This document shows, piece after piece, positions 8,307-17,124 of a DNA stretch of 64,000 nt. A program made the position numbers and the translations under genes. The notes under the pieces were generated by a model. That model searched no databases, had not been told where the DNA came from, and saw only the letters and a program-made list of their open reading frames with translations. Each line of letters begins with the position of its first letter. Position 1 is the stretch's first letter. The DNA lies in the NCBI GenBank assembly GCA_043803085.1, contig JAZDKM010000288.1:3373-67372 (forward strand), read 5' to 3'. This DNA is from JAAEQG01 sp043803085. GTDB taxonomy: Bacteria > Planctomycetota > Phycisphaerae > UBA1845.

Positions 8307-8438
8307 TCAGTCGGCCGAGGGTGCTCTCGGCGACCGGAGGTCTGGGGGTTTTACCCCACGACCTCGTTTCACTATCTTATCCAGTATACCCAGATTCATA
8401 GCATTGGTGCCGAATTCATTCTCCGAATTACCCCAGGT

Positions 8439-8469
8439 GGAAAAACCCCCATTTTTCGGAGGTTTTTTC
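8439..8469 (+). terminator. Terminator-like hairpin downstream of glnA region
   Basis: GGAAAAACC (8439-8447) can pair with GGTTTTTTC (8461-8469), and the 3' arm is itself T-rich. It may end transcripts coming from glnA and the PNPOx remnant. Confidence 0.45.
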
Positions 8470-8638
8470 AAGAATTCGCTGGTAATTCCCTCGTGGAGGT
8501 GCTAATAAGCGTGTTAGCGGTTGTAGGAAGACTGGTCAAGATACGTAAATTCACTCAAGCTGCTCCTCCTTTATGACGATGCGCCGGATAACCGCAAGGG
8601 GGGCCAAGCAGCAACGGGTGAACCAATCGACCGGTGAG

Positions 8639-8661
8639 TTTCGTTGAGTCGATTAACGAAA
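8639..8661 (+). promoter_or_regulatory. Inverted repeat overlapping a ribosome site
   Basis: TTTCGTT (8639-8645) and AACGAAA (8655-8661) form a perfect 7-bp stem with a 9-base loop. The 3' arm runs into AAAGGA (8659-8664), the ribosome site of the micro-ORF at 8673, so folding could reduce its translation. Confidence 0.4.
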
Positions 8662-8672
8662 GGAACGGTACG

Positions 8673-8738
8673 ATGGTAGAGTTGCTGTTCAACTTCTATG
8701 ACTGGCTACGGGCGTTCATCGATCGGATCCCTTGTTAG
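8673..8738 (+). CDS. Micro-ORF, 21 residues, amphipathic
   Basis: The ATG at 8673 has a good AAAGGA ribosome site 8 bases upstream. The peptide (M-V-E-L-L-F-N-F-Y-D-W-L-R-A-F-I-D-R-I-P-C) could form an amphipathic helix rich in aromatic residues. It is followed 12 bases later by a second micro-ORF. Short length makes chance occurrence a real possibility. The strong ribosome site and the overlapping hairpin are the reasons to list it. A regulatory leader or small membrane-active peptide are both possible. Confidence 0.35.
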   Translation: MVELLFNFYDWLRAFIDRIPC

Positions 8739-8750
8739 GGGCGGACGACC

Positions 8751-8801
8751 ATGATCGAAGTCATCACCCAAATTGATGACATCATCATCGGCGAGCGCTA
8801 A
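8751..8801 (+). CDS. Micro-ORF, 16 residues
   Basis: M-I-E-V-I-T-Q-I-D-D-I-I-I-G-E-R, starting 12 bases after the stop of the first micro-ORF. The ribosome site (AGGGGCGG) is weak, so translation would probably depend on the upstream micro-ORF. Rich in Ile and acidic residues. No similarity recognised. Confidence 0.25.
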   Translation: MIEVITQIDDIIIGER

Positions 8802-8834
8802 GCGTCGCCCGCCGGCTTGGGATCGTTGGGGGCG

Positions 8835-8851
8835 CCGACCGTGAGGGTCGG
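8835..8851. terminator. Hairpin between convergent genes
   Basis: CCGACC (8835-8840), loop GTGAG, GGTCGG (8846-8851), directly abutting the stop codon of the radical SAM gene on the opposite strand. It could terminate transcripts from both sides; there is no T tract. Confidence 0.4.
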
Positions 8852-9901
8852 TCAGGCGGGCCAAACGCCGTAGTACGTCGCGACGGGGAGGGCGGTGACG
8901 CGAACGACCGCGGTCGCGATGGCGCCGAGTTCACCATTACTCAGGGGCGTGGCGTAGCTTTCCCCAGGCGGCCGGGCAACGGTGTAGATTTGCACTTGCG
9001 CGATGCGCCCGCCGGCGCGGAGGATGTCGAGGAGGCGCGTGCTAAACGCCTCCACCTCTTCGGAAGCTGGCGGGGTGTCGTGCAAGCGCATCCACAGGGA
9101 CTGAATACACAGCGGCCTGACGCGGGCGGCGTGGATGATGTTTTCCACGACGTGGGTGAGAGAGGTATTCGGACGGTTCACGGCCTTAAAGTAGGCTTCC
9201 GTGCCCGCGTCCAGCTTGGTCCAGATCTCGCCCTGGTGGGCGTCCATCATTTCCAGCCCGGCGAGCACGTTCGGTCGCGTCAGATAGCACGCGTCGGTGA
9301 TCAAAACGAGCTTGACCTGATCCAGTCCGTGGGCCTGCTTGAGCTCGGCCGCTAGTTGGACCGCCTCGGCAAACACCGGGCAGGTGGTCGGCTCGCCATC
9401 GCCCGAGAAGGCGATGTCGCGGAGCGGCCGCAACTCCGCGGGCACGTTCGCAAACCGCGGATGCTCCAACAGTGACCCGTCCGTGGCCCAGAGGAGCATC
9501 ACATCCAGTTCGCCACGCAGCATCGCCAGGTCCACCTCACGCACCCGCGGCGTCCCCGCCCGGTCCACCTGGCAATAAACACAAGCGAAGTTACAGGCCG
9601 TGTCCGGGTTCAGATTGATCCCTATGCTCAGGCCCCCACTCCGCCGCGAGATCACCGGATAAACATACAGGTTGCCAGCCCAGTCGCGGGGGTGTTCGGT
9701 AAAGATGTGTAGTGGGTATCGTTTCACCGGATCTCTCGCTGAGTCAAGATAGCTATCAGCTTTCAGCCGCAATTCCCAATCGGAGGATATTAAGCGGCGC
9801 CGACGGTTGAGGCTACACCAAGGGCACGGAACCCCACCATCCATAGCCCATCTATGAAGCAGAGTCTGCCAAACCGCCGGGGTGAGAGCGGATTTTTCCA
9901 C
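8852..9901 (-). CDS. Radical SAM protein
   Basis: The 349-residue frame has the radical SAM iron-sulfur motif C-N-F-A-C-V-Y-C (CxxxCxxC) at about residue 104 and a downstream F-S-G-D-G-E-P-T (the GGE-like motif for S-adenosylmethionine). It resembles the group found beside wyosine-type (COG0731) enzymes: N-L-Y-V-Y-P-V-I-S-R-R-S-G-G-L-S-I-G-I-N precedes the cluster. The substrate cannot be told. The first 55-60 residues look unrelated to the family and have no clear ribosome site, so the true start is probably further in, near 9735, at a non-ATG codon. Confidence 0.8.
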   Translation of the reverse strand: MEKSALTPAVWQTLLHRWAMDGGVPCPWCSLNRRRRLISSDWELRLKADSYLDSARDPVKRYPLHIFTEHPRDWAGNLYVYPVISRRSGGLSIGINLNPDTACNFACVYCQVDRAGTPRVREVDLAMLRGELDVMLLWATDGSLLEHPRFANVPAELRPLRDIAFSGDGEPTTCPVFAEAVQLAAELKQAHGLDQVKLVLITDACYLTRPNVLAGLEMMDAHQGEIWTKLDAGTEAYFKAVNRPNTSLTHVVENIIHAARVRPLCIQSLWMRLHDTPPASEEVEAFSTRLLDILRAGGRIAQVQIYTVARPPGESYATPLSNGELGAIATAVVRVTALPVATYYGVWPA

Positions 9902-10042
9902 CCCCGCTTGGACCGCTTGCTCTGAGAGCAGTAGAAGGTAGAGTAGGCTGGGGCTTGCGGAGCGAACCGGGCCTTTGAAGGCCCGTGGAGCGGTCCGGCG
10001 TTTCGCTCAGCCATCTGGTGCCATCAAGCGAGTAACCGACCG

Positions 10043-10573
10043 ATGGACATGGTCAACCTCTGGGACCTGATTCGCGACGTGCCCGATTTTCCCAAGCCGG
10101 GGATCCTCTTCAAGGACATCACCCCGTTGCTGGCGGACCCGGCCGGGCTGTCCCTCGCCGTCGAATACCTCACCCAGCCCTTCCGGAGCATGTCCATTGA
10201 CGTGGTGGTCGGGGCGGAGTCGCGCGGGTTCATCTTCGGCACCGCGGTGGCGCGGAACCTGTCGGCCGGCTTCGTCCCCATCCGCAAACCGGGCAGGCTG
10301 CCCTGCAAGACGCGCTCGGAAGAATACGCCCTCGAATACGGCGTGGATCGGTTGGAAATCCACGAGGACGCCATCCGGCCGGGCATGCAAGTCCTGATGA
10401 TCGACGACCTTCTGGCCACCGGCGGAACGATGGCGGCCTGCTGCCGGCTTGTCGAATCGTTGGGCGGCAAGATTGCCGGCGTCGCCTTCCTGATCGAGCT
10501 GTGCTTCCTCCACGGGCGCAAAGCCCTTGCCAAGTACCCGATCCACTCGGTTCTCGAAGTCCGGGACGCGTGA
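10043..10573 (+). CDS. apt: Adenine phosphoribosyltransferase
   Basis: The 176-residue enzyme salvages adenine by joining it to PRPP to give AMP. The PRPP-binding loop V-L-M-I-D-D-L-L-A-T-G-G-T is present at about residues 117-129. The N-terminal P-D-F-P-K-P-G-I-L-F-K-D-I-T-P-L is the diagnostic Apt signature, and V-G-A-E-S-R-G-F-I-F-G is also conserved. Length is typical. The ATG at 10043 or the one at 10049 may be used. It stands alone and converges on the S41 protease gene. Confidence 0.95.
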   Translation: MDMVNLWDLIRDVPDFPKPGILFKDITPLLADPAGLSLAVEYLTQPFRSMSIDVVVGAESRGFIFGTAVARNLSAGFVPIRKPGRLPCKTRSEEYALEYGVDRLEIHEDAIRPGMQVLMIDDLLATGGTMAACCRLVESLGGKIAGVAFLIELCFLHGRKALAKYPIHSVLEVRDA

Positions 10574-10744
10574 GTTCTCTGTCCTGTGCGATTGATGAGT
10601 ATTCCGACGTTACTCTGGTGCCGGCTCTTGGATCTGTTCTAGCCTCTCCGCGTGGTCGGGTAGAATGCCGGCGTGGACGAGCTGCGGCACCACAGTGGCC
10701 CACCGTAGTTCGCGAGCAAAGACCGTCTTGAAGACCGGCAGCGC

Positions 10745-12094
10745 CTAGTCGAGTTGTCCGTTGGCCGTCAGGGGCACCGACGGCGCGACCAACTCCAGCG
10801 CTTTGGCCAATTGACGGTCGATGAAGATGCTCGGTCCAGTTGGTCCCGTCAGGCGGGTGGTCGTCGGAATGCGGGCGACATCCTGCGTCGTCGGGAAGTC
10901 GACGGCCGCGTCTACGAGACGCCGAGACTCCTGGATTGCCTCCAACTCCTCGTCCGTCAGGACCACTTCGACATCGGGAATAATGCCCCAATCCTCGGTG
11001 GCGGCGTTGGCAGGCGTCTTATGGATGATGCGGCCGTTAGGCAGTTTGTAGTACGCGACAGTCAGCCGCAGCGCCGCCGCCCGGTCGCGCAGGTCGATGA
11101 CGTGCTGCACCACGCCCTTGCCGAGGGAACGAGTACCCACTACCGTAGCCCGCCCATGGGCCTGTAGGGAACCGGCGACAATCTCCGCGGCACTGGCCGA
11201 CGCGCCGTTGATGAGCACCACCAATTCGACGTCCCCAAACTCGCCCTCCTGGTGCGCATAGTACTGGGACACGGCCTGGCGGCGTGTCACGGTCGAGACG
11301 ATGATCCCTTCGGACACGAACCGGTCCACCATGTCGATGGCTTGCGACATGAGACCGCCGCCGTTGAACCGCAAATCGAGGATGAGTGCCTGAACGCCGG
11401 TCTCGCGGAACTCGTCGAGTGCCGCGTCGAAGTCGTCTGTGGTATTACCCTGAAAACTGGCGACACGCACATAGGCGACGGCGCCCACGGGGTCGATCAC
11501 GTAATCCCAGTGTCCCGGCGCGAGGTGGCGGAACCCCTTCACCCCGTGGACGCTCACCGGGCCGCGGGACACCACGATGTCTTCGGCCTCCTCATTACCG
11601 CGGTGCCGGACGGTCAGGGTGACATGGCTGCCGGCGGGTCCGTAGAGTGACTCGCTCACGTCGGAAACGGTCAGATCGTCGGTGAGGCGGTCGTCCACGG
11701 CGAGAATCACGTCGCCCGCCCGGATACCGGCGTGGACTGCGGGCCCGTCCTCCAGGGGCGCGATGACCATGAGCTGCCCGCGGTGGATGCCGGTCTCGAC
11801 GCCGATGCCGATGTAGCGGCCCGTGGTGCTGCGGCGGAACGACTCCATCTCAGCCGGGCCGATGTAGCCACTATACGGATCGAGTTGGCGCATCATGCCG
11901 CGGACCGCACCTTCCAGCAATCGGGTGTCGGTAATGGGCTCCACGTAGTTCTGGCGGATGAGGGCATCGACCTCCAGAAGAGGGCCGTAGGAGCGTTGGA
12001 GCGGATCGGGCTCCGCCGCCATCCGGGGGAAGCGGAAAAACAAAACCGCGATCCCAAGAATGACCGCCAGCCAGACTAGGTTGCGTCGTGACAC
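10745..12094 (-). CDS. S41 carboxy-terminal processing protease
   Basis: The 449-residue protein has an N-terminal membrane anchor or signal (about 6-22), a helical region, a PDZ domain (about 90-170, G-I-R-A-G-D-V-I-L-A-V-D-D), and the tail-specific protease core. The catalytic Ser lies in N-G-A-S-A-S-A-A-E-I-V-A-G and the Lys in S-L-G-K-G-V-V-Q. Such enzymes act in the periplasm on C-termini of substrate proteins. The start is GTG at 12094, overlapping the stop of the membrane-protein gene by one base. It is the last gene of an operon with an M16 peptidase and that membrane protein. Confidence 0.9.
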   Translation of the reverse strand: MSRRNLVWLAVILGIAVLFFRFPRMAAEPDPLQRSYGPLLEVDALIRQNYVEPITDTRLLEGAVRGMMRQLDPYSGYIGPAEMESFRRSTTGRYIGIGVETGIHRGQLMVIAPLEDGPAVHAGIRAGDVILAVDDRLTDDLTVSDVSESLYGPAGSHVTLTVRHRGNEEAEDIVVSRGPVSVHGVKGFRHLAPGHWDYVIDPVGAVAYVRVASFQGNTTDDFDAALDEFRETGVQALILDLRFNGGGLMSQAIDMVDRFVSEGIIVSTVTRRQAVSQYYAHQEGEFGDVELVVLINGASASAAEIVAGSLQAHGRATVVGTRSLGKGVVQHVIDLRDRAAALRLTVAYYKLPNGRIIHKTPANAATEDWGIIPDVEVVLTDEELEAIQESRRLVDAAVDFPTTQDVARIPTTTRLTGPTGPSIFIDRQLAKALELVAPSVPLTANGQLD

Positions 12095-13158
12095 TAGCGA
12101 ACCACTACGCGGGTCACCAGCAGGATCCAGGCAAACGAGGACTGGATGACCAGCGCTTTGACGTAGGTTTTAGCCGTGGGTGCGTCGCTCCCGAAGCCGC
12201 CGTGCCGTTGCGCGTACCATAGTCCGACGGCCGTCACCACGCACGATGAGAGCACGAGCACGATCGCGCCGGAAGTCAGCCCGCGCCTCCATGACGGGCG
12301 CGCGGCGCCGGCCAGGGCCGCAACCACCATCACGCCGAACCACACGGTCTGCGATGCCCGGACCGGCCACTGGCCCTTATAAGACAGCCAGGTAAAGACC
12401 ATCAAGGCGATCAAAGCCCCGCCGCCGACCGCGCCCAGCCCCACGGCACCGGTCCGCGACGAGCTCGCGCAGACGGCCCAGGCCAGCAGCGCGAAAGCGG
12501 CCGCATACGCGAATTGGACAGCGCGCGGAAAGTCGGGGAGCGCGCTGCTGGGACGAGGCCAATACTCCCAAGTGATGAGGGCGACCACTGTGAGCATCAT
12601 CGCCGCAAGCACGCGCGCAGGCCGGGCCTGTCCAGGACTCGCCAGCCAACCTCCGATGCCGGCACCCCCCGTCATGGCCAGCCAACAAGCCACCACGGTC
12701 ATCGTTCCGAGCCAGGCGTACATGACGGCGGTGAGCCACCACAAGACCGCCTGGGACTGAGCAGACTGAGCGGCCAGGGACTCCTGAGATTGGGCGCCCC
12801 GCGCAACCTCGGGGGTCGTCGGGGTCTCTTCCAGGTCCATCACGGCCTCGTCGAGCCCGCCTCCCGCGGGCTGGGCCGGGTTGGCCAACTCCGGAGGCGG
12901 AGGCTTGAAACCCAAGACCTGTGACCAGTCCACCAGGCCCGGAAGGTGAACCACGGCGTCGCAGTAAGCGCCGCCAAGGAAGTGCCGTACTGGGAACCAA
13001 GTGACGTAGAGCCACACCGCGGCCACCAACAGCGTGACACATCCCAGCCACCGCCGGCCATTGACTTGGAGCGGAGGTGTGCTCCGCTTGGCGCGGGGAG
13101 AAACGACTCCGCCTTCAGAGTAGACGACCGTGATGTTCAGGTCCTGCTGCGTCGCCAT
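12094..13158 (-). CDS. Integral membrane protein of unknown function
   Basis: The 354-residue protein has one transmembrane helix near residues 38-55, a Pro/Ala/Gln-rich loop (about 85-135), then about six more helices to the end. I recognise no family. It is wedged between an M16 peptidase gene (3-base gap) and an S41 protease gene (one-base overlap), so all three are surely translated from one message. A scaffold or substrate-delivery role for the proteases is a guess from context only. Confidence 0.7.
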   Translation of the reverse strand: MATQQDLNITVVYSEGGVVSPRAKRSTPPLQVNGRRWLGCVTLLVAAVWLYVTWFPVRHFLGGAYCDAVVHLPGLVDWSQVLGFKPPPPELANPAQPAGGGLDEAVMDLEETPTTPEVARGAQSQESLAAQSAQSQAVLWWLTAVMYAWLGTMTVVACWLAMTGGAGIGGWLASPGQARPARVLAAMMLTVVALITWEYWPRPSSALPDFPRAVQFAYAAAFALLAWAVCASSSRTGAVGLGAVGGGALIALMVFTWLSYKGQWPVRASQTVWFGVMVVAALAGAARPSWRRGLTSGAIVLVLSSCVVTAVGLWYAQRHGGFGSDAPTAKTYVKALVIQSSFAWILLVTRVVVR

Positions 13159-13161
13159 CGC

Positions 13162-14418
13162 CTAGTTTACCGGAGGATAAGCGCGTGGCCCTACGCTGAC
13201 CAAGTAGCCCTCGCCATCGATGGGGTAGCGCTCGAAATACTCCCGGATCGAGTCGTATCCTACCCGCGCCACCGCCGCCAACCTTTCCTCCACCGTCCGT
13301 GGCTGACCCCGGTAGTCCGTGTCGTCCATGATCTGCACCAAGCGATAATACGGCGACTCGCCCTCGACCGCCAGGGAAGTCCGGCGACGGTTCTTAACGC
13401 GGTCGATTTCACGCTGCTCCACCTGGTGGCGGCTGATGGCGGCGGCTTCGGCGCACATGGCCTCGACCAGCTTTTCGGCCTTCTCCGGCTCGCCCTGGGC
13501 AGAGAGAATCAGCAGTCCGTTATCGGCATAATCCAGCGGCCACGCACCGGCCTGCGGGCTCAGGCCGGTCTGCATGATATTCCAGTAGAACCGCGAGTTA
13601 TCGCCCCCGAGGATGGCGGCCACCGCCTGGGCGGTTTCGTGCAAGGGGTCCGTCGCCGCCGGTGCCGGGAAGCAAATCGCGACCAACTGTTGTTTGAACC
13701 GTTCTACACACTTGACGGCGATGCCAGTCCGTACCTGCGGTGCCGAGCGCTGGTTTACCGCCCGGTGGGGGACCCACGCTCCGCAGTGGCGCTCGGCCGC
13801 CTCGAGGATCGTCTCCGGGGCAGCGCTGCCAGCCGCGATCAACACCATGTTGGCCGGGACGTAGCGCTCTCTGAAATAGGCATACATGTGCTCGCGGGTC
13901 AGGTTGCGGAGCGTCTCCTGGTAGCCCAGCACCGGCCACCCCAACGCGTGCCCGGCGAACACCTGCTCGAGGATGAAATCGAAGGCCACGTGCTCGAGGT
14001 GGTCGGCGGACATTGCGATTTCTTCGAGCACGACGTTCTTTTCGGTGTCGAACTCGTGAGGCGGAAGCGCGGACCGCATCATGTCCGCCAGCAACTCGAT
14101 TTGAGCGTCGATGTCGGCCGAGCGTACCACGCCGTAGTAGAATGTGCGGTCCTGACTCGTGAAAGCATTGGGATGGCCGCCCAGCACGTCGAAGTCCACG
14201 TTGAGTTGATAGGCCGTGCGTTTTTCGGTGCCTTTGAAGCACATGTGTTCCAGGAAGTGAGACACGCCCGCCTGTACGCGATGCTCGTCCCTTGCTCCGG
14301 TGCGGACCAGGAACCCGGCCGCCGTGGTCTTGACCTCGGGCATGTGCTCGATCATCACCCGAAGCCCGTTGCTCAACTGCGCTGTCGTAAAGGGATACGC
14401 CATGGTTCTATTAGCCAT
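13162..14418 (-). CDS. M16 family zinc peptidase, catalytic type
   Basis: The 418-residue protein carries the inverted zinc motif H-F-L-E-H (H54, E57, H58) and the distal acidic segment E-K-N-V-V-L-E-E-I-A (about 125-134), so it should be an active insulinase-like peptidase. Length fits a single-repeat processing-peptidase subunit. The next gene upstream encodes a second M16 protein without the motif, giving the active/inactive pair seen in mitochondrial-type processing peptidases. The start could be 14418 or the in-frame ATG at 14403. The former lies in repeat-like sequence, so 14403 may be the real one. Confidence 0.9.
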   Translation of the reverse strand: MANRTMAYPFTTAQLSNGLRVMIEHMPEVKTTAAGFLVRTGARDEHRVQAGVSHFLEHMCFKGTEKRTAYQLNVDFDVLGGHPNAFTSQDRTFYYGVVRSADIDAQIELLADMMRSALPPHEFDTEKNVVLEEIAMSADHLEHVAFDFILEQVFAGHALGWPVLGYQETLRNLTREHMYAYFRERYVPANMVLIAAGSAAPETILEAAERHCGAWVPHRAVNQRSAPQVRTGIAVKCVERFKQQLVAICFPAPAATDPLHETAQAVAAILGGDNSRFYWNIMQTGLSPQAGAWPLDYADNGLLILSAQGEPEKAEKLVEAMCAEAAAISRHQVEQREIDRVKNRRRTSLAVEGESPYYRLVQIMDDTDYRGQPRTVEERLAAVARVGYDSIREYFERYPIDGEGYLVSVGPRAYPPVN

Positions 14419-14432
14419 GAAGACACGAAGAG

Positions 14433-14544
<112 letters not shown>

Positions 14545-14563
14545 GTTCGTACTCGTCACCGCC

Positions 14564-15829
14564 TCACAGTGCGGTAGGACAGCTTAACTCGCGTGGTCCG
14601 AGGGTCACCACGCACAGCGGGGCGCGAGGACGGTCCGCGACATAGCGCTTCACATCATCCAGCGTCACCGCCTGGACGCGCTCGATCTTTTCCTGACGCG
14701 GCATGGGCCGCCCGAGGTGGAACAGGTCGGTGATCAACTCGCTGCACCGCAACCGGGTGACGTCGCCGGCCATCTCGCTACGCACCAGGATACCGGCCTT
14801 GGTCCGCGCGAGCTCGTCTTCGGTGAGATCCTCGCCCAGTCGGCCGAGTTCGCGGAGCAGCGCTTGGTAAGTCTTGTCGCAACGGGCCGGTGTGGTGGAC
14901 GCGCCCACGAAGATCATCCCCGCCGCACGCGGATGCTCGTGCCAGGCACCGACCCAATAGACCAGACCCAGTTTCTCGCGCACTTCGGTGAACAAGCGGG
15001 CGCTCATCCCCCCCGACAGCACGCCCAGAATCACCCGCTCGACCGAATGGTCGGCATGGTCGATGGGCACACCCGCAAAGCACAACCCGATGTGCTCTTG
15101 TTCCGTGTCCTTCGGAAAGTGCCAATTGCCCGCCGCTAACTCAACCGGCTTGGCCTGCCGGCCCGCAGGTTCTGCCGCGCCGAACCCTGCAAAGCAGTCC
15201 TCCAGCGTCGCTGCCACGGCCGCCGGTCCGAGCGGCCCGGCGACGGCCACGAGCATGCACCCCGCACGGTAAGTCGCCTCCCACTGCCTGCGGATCTCCT
15301 CCCGGCCGATCCGCTCCAAAGTCTCCCGTTCGCCCAACGTGTGCCGCCCCAACCGCGGACCGTAGCCTTTGAGGCCCAGCAGCTTGTCCAGCAGGGCATG
15401 CGGATCGTCCTCCAGGGCCGTGATTTCCTGGCGGGCAAGTTCGACGGCCACCGCACACGACTCCTCCGGGAACGTCGGCGTCCGCAGAAACTCCGCGTGC
15501 AGTGCCATAGCTTGGTCGAAGAACTCGGGCAAGCACAGGAAGTGGTAGCCGGAGCACTCGCGGCCGACCCAGGAGCCGTGTGAGCCGCCGAGCACGTCGA
15601 AGGCATCCAACAGTTCCCGGCCGCTACGCTTCTCGGTCCCCTTATCCACCGTGTCGCTGACGAGTCCGGCGACGCCGAGCAGATCAACCGGCTCGTCCGA
15701 AGCGCCCGCCAGGATGCGCAGCTCAGCCGCCACCACCCGGCGCGTCGGCAGGTAAGCCCCGACCAACCCGATTCCGCAGGCCAGGGTTTGATGGTAAGTT
15801 CCTTCCGGGTTGTGTGCTTCTGGTGCCAT
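14564..15829 (-). CDS. M16 family protein lacking the zinc motif
   Basis: The 421-residue protein aligns in layout with M16 peptidases (V-L-G-G-S-H-G after the first helix; a C-terminal half with R-L-F-T-E-V-R-E-K-L-G-L-V-Y-W-V-G, the R/Y region that binds substrate). Where H-x-x-E-H should be, it reads S-D-T-V-D-K-G, so it cannot bind zinc in the usual way. It probably pairs with the active M16 protein downstream. I chose the ATG at 15829 because the longer frame overlaps the upstream reductase gene. The intergenic hairpin of AAATGGA repeats separates it from the rest of the protease operon. Confidence 0.85.
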   Translation of the reverse strand: MAPEAHNPEGTYHQTLACGIGLVGAYLPTRRVVAAELRILAGASDEPVDLLGVAGLVSDTVDKGTEKRSGRELLDAFDVLGGSHGSWVGRECSGYHFLCLPEFFDQAMALHAEFLRTPTFPEESCAVAVELARQEITALEDDPHALLDKLLGLKGYGPRLGRHTLGERETLERIGREEIRRQWEATYRAGCMLVAVAGPLGPAAVAATLEDCFAGFGAAEPAGRQAKPVELAAGNWHFPKDTEQEHIGLCFAGVPIDHADHSVERVILGVLSGGMSARLFTEVREKLGLVYWVGAWHEHPRAAGMIFVGASTTPARCDKTYQALLRELGRLGEDLTEDELARTKAGILVRSEMAGDVTRLRCSELITDLFHLGRPMPRQEKIERVQAVTLDDVKRYVADRPRAPLCVVTLGPRELSCPTAL

Positions 15830-15848
15830 CGTCGCGTGACCCCAGGCG

Positions 15849-17069
15849 CTACGCCAGCTTCTCGGCGGCGCGAGCAAGGATTCTCTCGAAGTCCAGCTTG
15901 CTCACGCACGCCTTGGACGCCGCGGCGAGGTCGGCCTGGGACCAGTCGCGGGCCTCGGGCGGCAGCGCGGCAAACAGACGCCGAGCCCGGGCGCGATCGC
16001 CGTTCTCCTCGTAGTAGCACAGGTGGCGGGCGATGTCACTGAACGCCGTCTGCGTGCCGGCGGCCCGTCGGCAGCTTCCGTCGCACCCGACGCAGTAACC
16101 CCTGGGGTGCACCGCCAGCATTCTCTGCACGGCGTCCAGTTCGGCCGTGGTCATCGGCTTGAAGTCGCGAGCGGTCGCTGCATTCTCCTTGAGCTTGGTG
16201 ATATTGTCCATGTGCGAGCAGATGGTGGTGAAGCGCTCGTCCGTCCACATGGCGGTGAGAATCGCTCCGACCGGGGTCAGCCCGCGGGTCTCGAATTCCG
16301 GGAACACCTCTTTAATCCCGGGCAGGCCGCCCCGCGATTCTTTCATCGAAATCAAACCGACGCCGGCCTTGTGGCACGCATCGAGCGCCTTGTTGAATTC
16401 GGCATTCTCTCGGACCAGCGACGGATTGACCGCCAGCATGATGGCATCCATCCAGCCGCCTTGGGCCGCGTTGTTGAGCAACGCGGTCCGCCGCTCGATC
16501 GGATTGCAGTGCGAGCTGAAACCGACCAATCGTGCCTTGCCGGATTTCTTGATCCTATCGGCCGCCTTGGCCCACTCGGGGTCTTTAGGCCAGTCGACGG
16601 AAGCCTCCAGCGGATACTCGTCGTCGCCCAGGGCGTGGATGAAGTACAGATCGATGTAGTCCTGCTTGGCGTTCTTCAGCCGCCGGTCCAGCATCTCCAC
16701 CCACTGGTCGGGCGTGAACGGGTGGTCCTTGGTGACCAGGACGTATTCCTTGCGGCGGCCGTTTTGGTTCAACCATTCCCCCACCGTACGCTCCGACTTG
16801 CCATTTTCGTAGCAGTCGGCGAGATCGAGGCAGCGAACGCCTTCTTCGTGCAGGAGGTTCAGGTGGCGTTCGCCGATGTCGAACGCCGTGCCCTGATTCA
16901 GGATGGTGACCTCCACGTTCGACCGGCCGAGCCTTCGTCGGGGAAGCGGCCGGTTCTTTTCTTGCGGTTCCTCACCCCTGACAGTCAGCGGACCCGCGGT
17001 GGTTGCGACCGCGGCCGTCGCCGCGCCAACCTTCAAGAACTCGCGTCGTGATACCTTCTGATCCTCCAT
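15849..17069 (-). CDS. Tat-exported aldo/keto reductase with C-terminal Cys motif
   Basis: The 406-residue protein has a Tat signal (S-R-R-E-F-L-K near residue 8, then an Ala-rich stretch). The aldo/keto reductase barrel shows the catalytic set: D and Y in L-D-L-A-D-C-Y-E-N, K in L-V-T-K-D-H, and H in Y-F-I-H-A-L-G. The C-terminal part has Y-C-V-G-C-D-G-S-C, resembling the ferredoxin-like extension found in many such reductases. I chose the ATG at 17069 because GGAGGAAGG lies just upstream. It follows the polyferredoxin gene by 55 bases, so it may draw electrons from that chain. The substrate is unknown. Confidence 0.88.
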   Translation of the reverse strand: MEDQKVSRREFLKVGAATAAVATTAGPLTVRGEEPQEKNRPLPRRRLGRSNVEVTILNQGTAFDIGERHLNLLHEEGVRCLDLADCYENGKSERTVGEWLNQNGRRKEYVLVTKDHPFTPDQWVEMLDRRLKNAKQDYIDLYFIHALGDDEYPLEASVDWPKDPEWAKAADRIKKSGKARLVGFSSHCNPIERRTALLNNAAQGGWMDAIMLAVNPSLVRENAEFNKALDACHKAGVGLISMKESRGGLPGIKEVFPEFETRGLTPVGAILTAMWTDERFTTICSHMDNITKLKENAATARDFKPMTTAELDAVQRMLAVHPRGYCVGCDGSCRRAAGTQTAFSDIARHLCYYEENGDRARARRLFAALPPEARDWSQADLAAASKACVSKLDFERILARAAEKLA

Positions 17070-17124
17070 AGCCTTCCTCCCTTGTGCTGTGTTCCCTAAA
17101 GGACCTCTTTGACGAAAGCCGATC

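Larger units (their letters stand above)
8307..8672. other. Relatively AT-rich intergenic stretch
   Basis: No supported gene. The part from about 8360 to 8560 looks clearly poorer in GC than its surroundings. It contains one terminator-like hairpin (8439-8469), and at its end an inverted repeat that overlaps the ribosome site of the first micro-ORF. Confidence 0.5.
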
